A stretch of DNA of 64,000 bases from Kitasatospora sp. DSM 101779 (GCF_025655475.1 NZ_JAHTIK010000001.1:1-64000), one strand, 5' to 3'. Positions 8,426 to 17,335 are shown, counted from the first letter of the stretch. Program-made: numbers and translations. The notes: a model not told the origin generated them from the letters alone.

Positions 8426-9832
8426 ATGACGATGCATCGCCGGAGCTTCCTGAAGAGCGTGGGTCTGGGCCTGCCCAGTCTCGTCCTTCTCGCCTCCCTG
8501 TCCGCTTGCGACGACAACGGGGACGACGGCGAGGAGAGCGGCATGGCGGGCCGCTCCGGGCGCCAGAAGGTGATTGTCGTCGGCGCCGGGATCAGCGGCC
8601 TGGGCGCCGCCCGTTACCTGACGGACCAGGGCCACGACGTGTCCGTCCTCGAAGCGCGCGACCGGATCGGCGGCCGCATCTGGACCAGTCAGCAGTGGTC
8701 CGGCACACCGCTCGACCTCGGCGCGTCGTGGATCCACGGCATCGACGGCAACCCGATCACCGATCTGGCGAAGAAGGCCGGCGCCAAGACGGTGGTGACC
8801 GACCTCGAGAGCGCCACCGACTACCTCGCGGGCGGCCAGGAGATCGAGGGTGCCCAGGCCCAGGCGTTCGAGCGTTGGCAGAAGGCCACCGCCAACGCAC
8901 TGTCCGCCTTCCAGAAGAAGGACGACGAGGACGCCTCGATCCGCAGCGTCGTCCAGAACGCGGTGGGCTGGTCGAAGCTGTCGGACAGCGACAAGGCCAT
9001 GGTCTCCTACGCGCTGAACGACTACGAACACGAGTACTCGGGCAGCGTCGACCAGATGTCGGCCCTGTACTTCGACGACGACGCCAAGATCAAGGGCAAG
9101 GACGTCCTGTTCCCGGGCGGTTACCAGCAGATCACCGACTACCTGGCCAAGGGGCTGTCCGTGCAGACCGGGCAGGTGGTCAAGCGGATCGACTGGACCT
9201 CCGCCGGGGTGACGGTCACCACCGACAAGGGCGCCTTCCAGGCCGACCACGTCGTGGTCACGCTGCCGCTGGGCGTCCTGCAGAGCGGAGCGGTCACCTT
9301 CGGCCCCGGCCTGCCCCAGGCCAAGACCAGCGCCATCGGGAAGCTCGGCGTCGGCGTCCTCAACAAGTGCTATTTGCGCTTCCCCAAGGTGTTCTGGGCG
9401 GACACCGACTGGCTGCAGTACGTGCCCAACGTGGACAAGTACGGACAGTGGGCACAGTGGATCAACGCCGCCCGTCCCACCCGCCAGCCGGTGCTGCTCG
9501 GCTTCAACGCCGCCGACTTCGGCCGCACCATCGAGAACTGGAGCGACACCCAGATCATCGACAGCGCCATGGCCACCCTGAAGACCATCTACGGCAGCAA
9601 CATCCCCGCCCCGACGGACCACCAGATCACCCGCTGGGCCTCCGACCCGTACGCCCACGGCTCGTACTCGTTCACCCAGCTCGGCGCCACGTCCGACATG
9701 CGCGACCAGCTCGCGGCCAGCGTGGACGGCCGTGTGCACTTCGCCGGCGAGGCGACCGACCGCAAGGACTACGCCACCGTCCATGGCGCCTACCGCTCGG
9801 GCCTCCGCGCGGCAAAGAAGATCACCGGCTGA
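8426..9832 (+). CDS. Tat-exported lipoprotein flavin monoamine oxidase
   Basis: The 468-residue protein starts at ATG 8426 (a second in-frame ATG lies at 8432). Its N-terminus carries a twin-arginine motif (HRRSFLK), a hydrophobic stretch and a lipobox (LSAC), so it should be folded with FAD inside and anchored outside. The FAD-binding dinucleotide motif GAGISGLGAARYL is at about residues 45-57, followed by EARDRIGGRI. The C-terminal FAD-contacting motif VHFAGEATD is present near residue 440. This is the amine oxidase (PF01593) family, which oxidises amines or polyamines to aldehyde, ammonia and hydrogen peroxide. It is divergent from the TetR regulator, which suggests induction by its substrate or product. 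Confidence 0.87.
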   Translation: MTMHRRSFLKSVGLGLPSLVLLASLSACDDNGDDGEESGMAGRSGRQKVIVVGAGISGLGAARYLTDQGHDVSVLEARDRIGGRIWTSQQWSGTPLDLGASWIHGIDGNPITDLAKKAGAKTVVTDLESATDYLAGGQEIEGAQAQAFERWQKATANALSAFQKKDDEDASIRSVVQNAVGWSKLSDSDKAMVSYALNDYEHEYSGSVDQMSALYFDDDAKIKGKDVLFPGGYQQITDYLAKGLSVQTGQVVKRIDWTSAGVTVTTDKGAFQADHVVVTLPLGVLQSGAVTFGPGLPQAKTSAIGKLGVGVLNKCYLRFPKVFWADTDWLQYVPNVDKYGQWAQWINAARPTRQPVLLGFNAADFGRTIENWSDTQIIDSAMATLKTIYGSNIPAPTDHQITRWASDPYAHGSYSFTQLGATSDMRDQLAASVDGRVHFAGEATDRKDYATVHGAYRSGLRAAKKITG

Positions 9833-10212
9833 ACCAGCCGACCCACGACGAAAACCGGATCGCTCCCCTGCCGCGCAGACGGCGGGAGACATGCCCGGGT
9901 TCGTCCACCAGGACCCCGCCGGGCGACCCCCGTCGCCCGCGGGACGGCAGCCCCTCGTCGGTGCTTACCCCCGAACGCACCGGCGGGGGCGTGCAAACGC
10001 CTGCACCGCGCAGCCCAAGCGCGCCCGCGTGACCAGCCGCAACGCCACTGGGGCCGAGCGCACGACCAGGCGCACAGGCTGGACGTTGACAGCGATCGCC
10101 GCCGGATACCGCTGCGATTCCGGACGCTGGGATACACCCGGGGCGCCACTGCCGCCGCACCCGTTCCACCGCGCCGCCCCGTACCGCCCGCACAACCCCG
10201 CTGGGAGCCAGC
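9833..10212. other. Intergenic region, no gene seen
   Basis: These 380 bases separate the amine oxidase from the second kinase on the same strand. The frames that cross it have no start with a ribosome binding site and no familiar product. A GGGAGC ribosome binding site lies just before the kinase start. Confidence 0.4.
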
Positions 10213-11832
10213 ATGACCGCACAGCCCTTCGACACCCCAGCGCCCGCCACCTTCGAACCTCTCACCTCGGACGACCCACGCGAGGTCGGCGGCTACCGCC
10301 TCCGCGCCCGGCTCGGCGCCGACGGCATGGGCCGCGTCTACCTCGCCCACACCCCCGCCGGCCGCCCCGTCGCGCTCAAGGTGATCCGACCCGAACTCGC
10401 CGAGGACCCCGAGTTCCGCCACCGCTTCACCCAGGAGGTCGCCAGCGCCCGACGCACCCACGGCCTCTACACCGCCCAAGTCGTCGACGCCGGCACCGAC
10501 GCCGCCACCCCCTGGCTCGCCACCGCCTTCGTCCCCGGCCCCTCCCTCCACCAGGTCGTCCACCGCCACGGCCCGCTCCCCGAGCGGACGGTCCTGCTGC
10601 TTCTCGCCGGCATCGCCGAAGCCCTCCAAGTGATCCACACCGCGGGCGTCGTCCACCGCGACCTCAAACCCGCCAACGTCCTCATCGCCCCCGACGGCCC
10701 ACGCGTCATCGACTTCGGCATCGCCCGCGCCGCCGACGCCAGCCCGCTCACCGGCACCGGCCTGCGCATCGGTTCACCGGGCTTCATGGCCCCCGAACAA
10801 GCCCTCGGCCTGCCCGCCACCCCGGCCACCGACGTCTTCGCCCTCGGCGCCCTGATCGCCTACATCGGCTCCGGCACTACCCCCTTCGGCGGCGGGCCCG
10901 AGCCCGTCTCGCTCTACCGGGTGGTCCACGAGGAACCCGCCCTCTGCCACCTTCCGCACGGACTGCACGACCTGGTCCGGTACTGCCTGGCCAAGAACCC
11001 CGAGGACCGGCCGGACACCGCCTGGCTCGTCGAGGCCGCCCGCCACCACCCAGCCACCGGCGGCGAACTCCGCTTCTCCGACGGCTGGCTGCCCTCGCAG
11101 GTCAGCAGCGAACTCCACCACCACACCGGCCTGTCGACCACCCCCGCCCCGCCCGGCACCGTCCTCGACCCGGCTCGGGCCGTAGCCGACGCCCCTACCG
11201 CGCGCGTCCTCCCCACCCCGGCCCCTACCCGCCTGGCCCCCGTCTCAGGACCTAGAACCGCGAGCACCCCACACCGAAGCGCCCGCATCGCGCTCCTGAC
11301 CACCGCCGCCCTCCTCGCCGGTGCCACGGCCGCCTTCCTCGTGCTCGACAACTCCGACTACTTCGATGACTCCGGCGACCGGACGCCCGCCGCCACCAAC
11401 AGCAACGCCCCGACCGCCGCGGCCACCCCGTCCTCCCCCTCCACACAGGCCCCGGTCGCCGGCTACACCGCCGCCTACACGGACCGCGAACTCGTCTCCC
11501 CCGACTCCGACTACGAGTTCGACCTCAGAGCGGGAAAGGTCACCCAGGACACGTCTTCCTGGTATTTGGGCCGTGAGGCCGGTGCCTTCTACGTCCCCGA
11601 GGACAGTGACGCCTACATCCCACCGGCCGGTCCCCTCGCCCTCCCAGACTGCCTCAAGGGCATCGACACCCAGCCCACCACCACCCTGCCCTTCACCACC
11701 CTGCGCGCCGACCGCAGCTTCTGCGTCCGAGCACACGGCGGCCAGGACATCGCCATCATCCGTACGCTCACGGCCGCCTCCAACGACGGCCCGGTCAAGG
11801 TCGCCATCACCTACTACCACCACTCGGCCTAA
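10213..11832 (+). CDS. Transmembrane Ser/Thr protein kinase (PknB/Hanks type)
   Basis: The 539-residue protein has the kinase glycine loop LGADGMGRVY (34-43), lysine in ALKVI (K56), HRDLKPAN with the catalytic Asp at about 149, DFGIA at 166-170 and GSPGFMAPEQ. The third loop glycine is replaced by Asp, a mild departure. One membrane helix (IALLTTAALLAGATAAFLVL) lies at about 357-376 after a Pro/Thr-rich linker. The external part of about 160 residues contains two Cys that could pair (LPDCLKG, FCVRAHGG). It resembles the kinase at 851-2500 in layout but not in sensor sequence. Confidence 0.92.
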   Translation: MTAQPFDTPAPATFEPLTSDDPREVGGYRLRARLGADGMGRVYLAHTPAGRPVALKVIRPELAEDPEFRHRFTQEVASARRTHGLYTAQVVDAGTDAATPWLATAFVPGPSLHQVVHRHGPLPERTVLLLLAGIAEALQVIHTAGVVHRDLKPANVLIAPDGPRVIDFGIARAADASPLTGTGLRIGSPGFMAPEQALGLPATPATDVFALGALIAYIGSGTTPFGGGPEPVSLYRVVHEEPALCHLPHGLHDLVRYCLAKNPEDRPDTAWLVEAARHHPATGGELRFSDGWLPSQVSSELHHHTGLSTTPAPPGTVLDPARAVADAPTARVLPTPAPTRLAPVSGPRTASTPHRSARIALLTTAALLAGATAAFLVLDNSDYFDDSGDRTPAATNSNAPTAAATPSSPSTQAPVAGYTAAYTDRELVSPDSDYEFDLRAGKVTQDTSSWYLGREAGAFYVPEDSDAYIPPAGPLALPDCLKGIDTQPTTTLPFTTLRADRSFCVRAHGGQDIAIIRTLTAASNDGPVKVAITYYHHSA

Positions 11833-12076
11833 TCCAGCCCACCGCCCGCAGCAACCGCCCCAACGGCACACTGCCCCATCACGCAGCCGAGCCCGCGGGT
11901 TCGTGCTGCAACCACCACTCGAATCCCGACGCTGCACCGCCGCAGCGACGGGGTCGTGCTGATCAGTACCCGGGGGCGGGCTCGGCTCACTTCCCCCCGG
12001 GCAGGACGCGTCCACCGGTGAGGCCCTGACCTGCGCCGCGGGAACCGGCTGGCCCACTGCGTCGTCGATTACCGAC

Positions 12077-13102
12077 GTGACTGAAGTGACCCCCACCTTG
12101 CCCGACGGGCACAAAGAACTGATCTCCGATCTCTACGGGATCGTCAGCGACTACCCCTACGAAAGCCCGTCGGCGATCCTCGGTCTGCTCGCCGACGACG
12201 CGGCGGACGCGCTCGACCGCATCGGCACCCCGCAGGGGCGCCGCGAACGGACCGGGTACACGATCCTGCTCCACACCACGTGCTGGTACGTCGCCGCACG
12301 CGTCTTCAGCAGGTCCCTCTTCGCGGCGTACACGCAAGCTCTGGAAGGGTTGCGGGCCACGCTCGATCCGTCCTCCTGCACATGCGCGGCCGGAGCCCAC
12401 CCCGCCGACGTGGACGGCGAGTACGGCGTCGAGGCCGGAGTGAGCATGCTGTCCGAGGCCGGCCGTGCCGTGTTCGCCGAGGAGTACGGGCTGGAGGGCG
12501 AGGAGTTGGCGGCGTTCGACTGCGAGGCGTTCCTCGCCGGTCTCGCAGATGGAGCCGCCGCCCGCATGCGCGAGGCCCACGAGGAACTCTTCGGCAGTGT
12601 GGACGTCTCCCACCTCGACGCACGGTTCCTCCGGGGCGATGAGGGGATCGACATCGTCGCCCTGCAGGAGGCGATCCGGCGTTCCTGGGAGGACAACACC
12701 GGCCCCGTCGCGCTGTGGTCCTCCCGACGCTGGCTGGCCAGCCAGGTGCGCGACGAGGAACGGATCGGCCTGTTCCTGTCCCTGTGGATGGGCATCGCCC
12801 AGACCTATGACGGCCTGCCCCCCTCCTACGTCCGCGACCTGGTCGCGGCCCTGGACACCATCGACCCGGACGCCTCGTGCGAGCACCCCCAGCACCCCTG
12901 GTCCGCGACCACGCACACGGCCTCCCGCTACGAGGCGGTAGTGCATCTGTACGCGCCCGAGGACCACCCGGACACTCCGGTGCCCGTCGAGCTCTCGGCC
13001 CGCGAACTGTGGGAATGCCCGGCGCACTACGCCGAGCTGGCACGCAGTGCGCGGGAGATCGTCCAGCAGTGGCGTCACATGCGCGGCGAGGATGCGGACT
13101 AG
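12077..13102 (+). CDS. Hypothetical protein with C-terminal Cys/His clusters
   Basis: This 341-residue, largely helical protein starts at GTG 12077 with no strong ribosome binding site. I do not recognise the family. Notable residues are CTCAAGAH near 97, CEHPQHP near 275 and CPAHYAEL near 315, which could bind a metal. No signal peptide or membrane helix is seen. The composition is acidic and typically actinobacterial, so it looks genuine. Its TAG stop is part of a CTAG immediately followed by an insertion-sequence end relic, so the C-terminus may have been cut by an insertion at that site. Confidence 0.7.
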   Translation: MTEVTPTLPDGHKELISDLYGIVSDYPYESPSAILGLLADDAADALDRIGTPQGRRERTGYTILLHTTCWYVAARVFSRSLFAAYTQALEGLRATLDPSSCTCAAGAHPADVDGEYGVEAGVSMLSEAGRAVFAEEYGLEGEELAAFDCEAFLAGLADGAAARMREAHEELFGSVDVSHLDARFLRGDEGIDIVALQEAIRRSWEDNTGPVALWSSRRWLASQVRDEERIGLFLSLWMGIAQTYDGLPPSYVRDLVAALDTIDPDASCEHPQHPWSATTHTASRYEAVVHLYAPEDHPDTPVPVELSARELWECPAHYAELARSAREIVQQWRHMRGEDAD

Positions 13103-13260
13103 TACTGCAACGGTGCTTACCGTGACGAGGCTCCAGCTCTTGGGCTGTGGCCTCGCCTGTTGTAGTGGCTGGTCCGGGCCTGGTGTTGGCGTCGGCGGCG
13201 CCAGCGGGACCAGTGCAGGACGTGGGCAGTGCTGCGGCGGACAGACCGTGTGAGGTGGGT
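13099..13260. repeat. Relic of an insertion-sequence end bordered by CTAG
   Basis: CTAG at 13099-13102 is followed by TACTGCAACGGTGCTTACC, which matches 6744-6768. The next 130 bases have a different composition from the flanking genes. Because intact elements in this window start directly after CTAG with TACTCC, this looks like the end of a related element that has otherwise been lost. Confidence 0.4.
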
Positions 13261-13911
13261 GATCAGGCGTCGGTCGTGCCGCGCCACTCTCGTGCCGGGG
13301 ACGCTGGCCGTGCCACTGCCAGGCCAGCAGCAGAGCGGAGTCGTTCAGGTACGCGGCCGTACATCGACGGGGCCGGGAACCGGGACGACCTGCGCAGCGC
13401 CCTGACGGAGTTCCTCGCCGTACTGCCCGCCGAACTGCACGCGCTCGGCACCTCGCTCGCGCTGCCGCTCTACGGCTTCCTCGAAGGCCCTCAACGGACG
13501 GCCCCGCTGCTCTTCGACCTGGTCTGCTGCGGCGGAAGTCTCTTCGTGGGCCACTACGAGCCGTCCGCCGCTGAGGGGATCACCCGCGGCAGCACGCCGA
13601 CCGAACCCGGCTGGGAATCCGCCGACCTGCTGCCGGCAGGCGCAGTCCCCGACGTGCGCGGCCGGCGCCTGCCCTGGCGGACCGACCTCGCCGTGTACGG
13701 CTGGGGCCGGGCCGAGGTGCCCCCGGCACGCTGGCGCATCGACGCCGGCTGCCCCGGCGAGGTCCGGGCCGCCCAGGTCGCCGACCTCATCGTCGACACC
13801 GCCCGGGCCGCCGGCGTCGGCACCGCGCTGAACCTGCTCGTCGGCACCGAAGGCGAACCGCACCCCCACTTCGAGCTGGTCTTCCCGGGCCTGCGGCTGC
13901 GCGCCGGCTGA
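13147..13911 (+). CDS. Hypothetical protein, 5' end uncertain
   Basis: The open frame encodes up to 254 residues, but the first 70 or so lie in the insertion-sequence relic and look artificial. The convincing part starts near RDDLRSALTEFLAVLP (about 13380) and continues to the end with normal codon use. It includes FDLVCCGGSLFVGHYE and ends in a compact domain with two acidic helices (EVRAAQVADLIVDTARAAG). I do not recognise the family. The native start may have been lost when the element inserted, so it could be a 5'-truncated gene. Confidence 0.5.
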   Translation: MASPVVVAGPGLVLASAAPAGPVQDVGSAAADRPCEVGDQASVVPRHSRAGDAGRATARPAAERSRSGTRPYIDGAGNRDDLRSALTEFLAVLPAELHALGTSLALPLYGFLEGPQRTAPLLFDLVCCGGSLFVGHYEPSAAEGITRGSTPTEPGWESADLLPAGAVPDVRGRRLPWRTDLAVYGWGRAEVPPARWRIDAGCPGEVRAAQVADLIVDTARAAGVGTALNLLVGTEGEPHPHFELVFPGLRLRAG

Positions 13912-14023
13912 CCCTCCGGTTCGTCCCTGACCGATCCCACCACGCGCACGCCAGGCCTACGGTCCACCGCTCCGGCCGACCGCAGGCCTGCTCGGAGCAG
14001 GCCGGCGCCACCGACGGGCGGGA

Positions 14024-14204
14024 TCAGGCAGCCTGGTGGTGGGGGCCGTCGTGGCCATCGTCGTGGGCGATGAAGCGCACGCCGGGCTCGGGACCGGCAG
14101 TGGCGAACAGGACGTCGGCGCGGAAGGCGTGGCCGAGGGCCTGCAGGATCTCGGGCGTCGGGTCGACGCCGGAGCACTCGATGTCCTCGACCTCGGCTGA
14201 CCGC
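14024..14204 (-). pseudogene. Gene fragment of unknown origin fused to a transposase relic
   Basis: The frame reads AEVEDIECSGVDPTPEILQALGHAFRADVL and then a His/Asp-rich tail (quoted only to mark it; key parts DPTPEILQALGHAF and VRFIAHDDGHDG). It has normal codon use but no start of its own, being joined directly to the transposase fragment upstream. It is probably the 3' part of a gene whose start was replaced. Confidence 0.35.
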
Positions 14205-14397
14205 CCCGGCCGCGCAGCCAGGCCGGCACCGGCAGAAGCGGCCGCACCACCGCCCACTCCGCGTCGGACATATCCGTCGGATAGCGGCGCTCGCGCACCC
14301 CGCGGCCGGCCGCGTTCCCGAACCGGTGAGCCAGGCAGTCACACAGAGGAGTGGCCAATGTGGACCCAACTCCCGCGATGCCGTAGAAATGCGGCAA
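14205..14397 (-). pseudogene. IS5-family transposase N-terminal fragment
   Basis: On the minus strand the frame reads RRYPTDMSDAEWAVVRPLLP and VPAWLRGRGGQP, the typical first helix region of Streptomyces IS5-family transposases. It breaks off after about 30 recognisable residues and joins an unrelated sequence. No catalytic residues remain. Confidence 0.6.
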
Positions 14398-14455
14398 CAG
14401 GGCCTCCTGGGCAGCTTGTTGGCGTAGACACCCCTTGGGCTACCAAGAGGCCCTG
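14398..14455. terminator. Long inverted repeat, possible terminator
   Basis: CAGGGCCTCCTGG and CCAAGAGGCCCTG pair in 12 of 13 positions around a 32-base loop. It lies 80-140 bases downstream of the GNAT gene stop on the minus strand and could end its transcript. It could equally be an end of the neighbouring transposase relic. Confidence 0.35.
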
Positions 14456-14537
14456 CTTTCGTGCGCGGCACCCGCCGCAGTCACCCGATCGGGACTCCCG
14501 TTCGATCGACACGCCTCGTGATCGGTATAGCGGTTTC

Positions 14538-15119
14538 TCAGACCTGGGTGGCGATCCGCGCGAAGCGCTCGGGGTCGCGTAGTCCTACGCAGTCGTTTGC
14601 CCAGAATGCCTCGGAGTAGACGAATGTGCCGGTCATCCAGGGCTCGTACGACGACAGCTTCGCGACCTGGAACCCCAGATCCGGAATGCGCAGCGAGGGT
14701 GATCGGAACCCACACGAGCTGGCTCGCTGGAAACCACGCGTTCCGTAGTACGTCGGTGAGCCCTCCAAGAAGACCAGCGGCACTCCGCGGTCGTCAGCTG
14801 CTTTCAGGGCTGCCTTGATCAGCTGGGTGCCGACGCCGTGGAGCTGGTGGTCCGGGTGGACGCCCAGCGGTGACAGGCTGAGGACATCGACGAGCTGGGG
14901 CTGGGCATCCAGGCGGCAGGCGCTGAGCATGACGTGCCCGACAACCTGATCGTGCCGTGTCGCGACGAGCGAAATCGGTTCGATTGCTCCCGGCGCGTCA
15001 CGAAGTGCGTCCACCAGACCGGGGACGCGTTCCGGATTGCCGAAGGCGAGTGCATGTACGCGGCGTACTTCCGGATGATCTCGGGCCTGCTCAGGCCTGA
15101 TCCCGTATACGAAGCTCAT
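14538..15119 (-). CDS. GNAT-family N-acetyltransferase
   Basis: The 193-residue product has the GNAT core: strand VVGHVMLSACRL, then LSLSPLGVHPDHQLHGVGTQLIKAAL in which the acetyl-CoA pyrophosphate loop is the segment HPDHQLHGVGTQL (near residue 95), and GVPLVFLEGSPTYYGTRGF. This arrangement matches the YhbS-like acetyltransferases. It should transfer acetyl from acetyl-CoA to a small molecule or protein amine. ATG 15119 gives the normal family length. It sits alone, just after the tRNA cluster in the direction of transcription. Confidence 0.87.
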   Translation of the reverse strand: MSFVYGIRPEQARDHPEVRRVHALAFGNPERVPGLVDALRDAPGAIEPISLVATRHDQVVGHVMLSACRLDAQPQLVDVLSLSPLGVHPDHQLHGVGTQLIKAALKAADDRGVPLVFLEGSPTYYGTRGFQRASSCGFRSPSLRIPDLGFQVAKLSSYEPWMTGTFVYSEAFWANDCVGLRDPERFARIATQV

Positions 15120-15299
15120 GATTGGCAGGGTAGGCAGCCATACGCCTGCAGGCGAACGGATTTGCGGACACCGGGACGAACGGTGTCGCTCCCACCGCAC
15201 CAACTGGGAACCTTCGTTCGGCCATCAGGCGAACTTCCCGGTTCGGCAACGGCTTCTGAGCCCGGCCCTGCGCGGGTGGGGGTGCGGACGCGGTCCTGT

Positions 15300-15380
15300 T
15301 GGGCGAGGGCGGATTCGAACCGCCACAGCCGAAGCGGGGGTTTTACAGACCTCTGGGCTCTCCCCATGCCCAGCTCGCCC
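15300..15380 (-). tRNA. tRNA-Tyr (anticodon GTA)
   Basis: On the minus strand the acceptor stem GGGCGAG pairs perfectly with CTCGCCC, the T arm is GGCGG-TTCGAAT-CCGCC, and the anticodon loop is CTGTAAA, giving GTA. The variable region is longer than usual, as expected for bacterial tRNA-Tyr. One A-C mismatch is seen in the anticodon stem. CCA is not encoded. It is the last of three adjacent tRNA genes on this strand. Confidence 0.85.
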
Positions 15381-15384
15381 TTGG

Positions 15385-15476
15385 CGGAGGAGGTGGGGGT
15401 CGAACCCACACGGGCGCTCACGCGCCCCTACGGTTTTCAAGACCGAGGCCGGCGCCGCCTGTCGGCTGGCTCCTCC
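15385..15476 (-). tRNA. tRNA-Ser (anticodon TGA)
   Basis: The acceptor stem GGAGGAG pairs with CTCCTCC and is followed by discriminator G, normal for serine. The anticodon loop CTTGAAA gives TGA. The T arm is GTGGG-TTCGACC-CCCAC, and a long variable arm with a GGGCGC stem is present, as in class II tRNA-Ser. Only four bases separate it from the tRNA-Tyr gene. Confidence 0.9.
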
Positions 15477-15494
15477 ACGAACTGTGCTGTTGCG

Positions 15495-15567
15495 CTGCCG
15501 GACGGGGATTCGAACCCCGAGCCTCCTGAACCAAAGTCAGACGTGCTGCCAGTTGCACCATCCGGCA
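15495..15567 (-). tRNA. tRNA-Gln (anticodon TTG)
   Basis: The acceptor stem TGCCGGA pairs with TCCGGCA, with discriminator G. The anticodon stem-loop is CTGA-CTTTGGT-TCAG, giving TTG. The T arm is CGGGG-TTCGAAT-CCCCG. CCA is not encoded. It is the first gene in the three-tRNA run and follows a strong hairpin at 15589-15625. Confidence 0.9.
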
Positions 15568-15588
15568 CTGCCCAGGCGGCATGAAACA

Positions 15589-15625
15589 GGGCCGCCCGGG
15601 CGGGGAACGATCCCCGGGGCGGCCC
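15589..15625. terminator. GC-rich hairpin between the tRNA cluster and the upstream gene
   Basis: GGGCCGCCC pairs with GGGCGGCCC (nine pairs), with an inner GGGGA/TCCCC stem. It lies downstream of the minus-strand gene at 15826 and upstream of the tRNA genes, a suitable place for a terminator that insulates the tRNAs. Confidence 0.5.
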
Positions 15626-15825
15626 GGCAACACTGCCGGTCAACGCTACGAGGACGTCCCGCGATATTGCGAGAACGAGGAGCGCCGATACGACCGGACA
15701 CGGATAAGGGTGTTCACGTTCGCGCTCCTTCCCTGGGGCCGACTGCGGCGCGATGGTGCCCACTGTGCCCGGCCGCCGGCAACACGGACAACCCGTATTC
15801 GCTGTCGCCCCGCGTGAACCGGGGG

Positions 15826-16402
15826 TCAGCCGTGTTCTTCCCAGCCGGCTGTGCAGAACCTGGCCTCGCTGATCACGGCGTCGCCGGCCCGGGTGGCACG
15901 CACATACATGTTGAGTTCGTCCGGTCCCAGGTCGCCCGCGCAGTTGAGGCGCAGGCCGATCTCGTCGATCTCCGCCAGCTGCAGCAGGGCCGCGTCGATG
16001 GCGGAGACCTGCCTGCCGATGAGGTCGATGCCGTGGAAGGCGACCTGCGGCCCGGTGCGTCCGTGCACGGTCACCGCAGCGAGGGTTGGGACATCGCCCC
16101 AGTAGTGGGCGCTCCCCCCGGTGTGGTCGAAGCGGTCCTCCTCCAGGCACCACTGCCGGGGCCCGCGGCCCACCGTCCAGGGCAGGCGGCCGCGCCGCGC
16201 GGCCAGCACCTCGCCGCCCAGTGCGGCGGACACCTGCTCCGGTCCCATCCCGAACCTGAGCGGCCCGACGCCCTCCAGCGGCGTCCACTCCCAGATCGGC
16301 CGCTCGAAGTCCAACACCACCGGCCACACACCCGGATTGCGATCCTCGTCCCGGACGTTCCGCCGCCGGACGACCGGCTCGGCGGCCCACGGATCATCCG
16401 CA
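15826..16402 (-). pseudogene. 5'-deleted copy of the two-repeat protein gene at 49815-50930
   Basis: The last 167 or so residues (from VVLDFERPIWEWTP to TAGWEEHG) are almost identical to the C-terminal half of the 371-residue protein encoded at 49815-50930. A few substitutions are seen, such as EVLAARR for EVPAARR and HTGGSAHY for HAGVSAHY. At 16402 the match jumps to sequence lying about 65 bases beyond the start of the intact gene. Roughly 600 bases, including the first repeat and the start codon, have thus been removed. An internal ATG at 16329 could still start a 167-residue product, so expression of the second repeat alone is possible. Confidence 0.75.
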
Positions 16403-17335
16403 AGGTGCTTGGTGGCCTGCCTGCGGCTGCAGTAACGGCCCCACGCTCACCCTGTCCGGTCGGCCCTGGGCCCGGCACAAGGATGAGAGGATCGGATCAG
16501 CTCCCGGGGTTTCCATTGCCTGCCCGGGAGCCACCCTCGTCCGCGGCCCCGACGCACCATCAGCACGCTTCCCCGCACAGCCGAGCACAGACGGCCGGGC
16601 CCCCGTGCAGCAGGGGGCGGCCGGTCTCTGCAGCCGGCCGGCCCCGAGGATTCGGCCGCGCGGACCCGCGGAGGGTTCGAGCGCCCGGGTGCGGGCCGGA
16701 CGCCGGGCCGCGGGGCGCAGCCGGATGTCGCCCGTGGGGGTGGCGGGGCGGCGCCCGGTTCAACGAGCGGCACCCGGTCGAGGACACCCGGCCTCGCCGG
16801 GATGCTGCAGCAGCCGGTGAGCAGTGGGGCGCCGAGTCAGAGGCTGCGCCAGTTCCCGGGCGGGATGTGGCTGGCCTGCCCTGCGTTCACCGCGGCATTG
16901 CGGACGACCGCGAGCAGGTCGCCGCCGGTCTCGGGGAGCGTGTCCGGTACGGAGGCCGGGATCACCGCCGGCTCCGGGTGGCCAATCGGCGTCGGTGCCT
17001 GCCCCCGCACCGTGCTCTGTGCTGCTGCGCCCGGCTTGTGGGCCGCCGGCTCAACACAGGCCGCCAGCCTGTCGCGTCGTTGGTTGGGGCGGCCGGCGTG
17101 TACGGCCGGCCGCCCCGGCGGGCGGAGTCCTGCCGGGCCCGGCACCGTCGGGGGTGTACGTGCTGGGCGGACGAAAGCCGGACCTCGTCGCGCGCCCTGG
17201 TCGGGGCGCTCGCCCGGGTTCAACGACGCAGACCCTCCAAGGGCAGGAAGACAGCTGCGCGGCCGGCCAGCACTGACTAGCGCCCGGCGGCACGAACCCC
17301 CCGGGGGCGTCACCAGCAGATGCCAGGATGCCCGG
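16403..17335. repeat. Rest of the duplicated block, then a gene-free region
   Basis: Bases 16403-16843 match 50999-51452 almost continuously (for example CACGCTTCCCCGCACAGCCG in both), so the duplication includes the DNA upstream of the two-repeat gene. From about 16844 the copies diverge. On to 17335 I see no convincing gene, only a minus-strand frame ending in SHIPPGNWRSL that might be a gene tail, and the strong hairpin at 17086-17116. Confidence 0.6.
17086..17116. terminator. Perfect 12-bp GC hairpin, probable terminator
   Basis: GGGGCGGCCGGC pairs exactly with GCCGGCCGCCCC around a 7-base loop (GTGTACG). It is by far the strongest stem in this gene-free stretch and is typical of actinobacterial terminators without a T run. 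Confidence 0.6.

Noticed and set aside
7952..9892. A 646-codon minus-strand frame
   Set aside because: It is antisense to the flavin amine oxidase, which has clear motifs and export signals; the minus frame is Val/Gly-rich without motifs.
15118..17280. A 720-codon open frame on the plus strand
   Set aside because: It runs through all three tRNA genes and the antisense of the two-repeat protein copy; composition is Arg/Pro/Gly-rich and no domain is seen. It is an artefact of high GC content.
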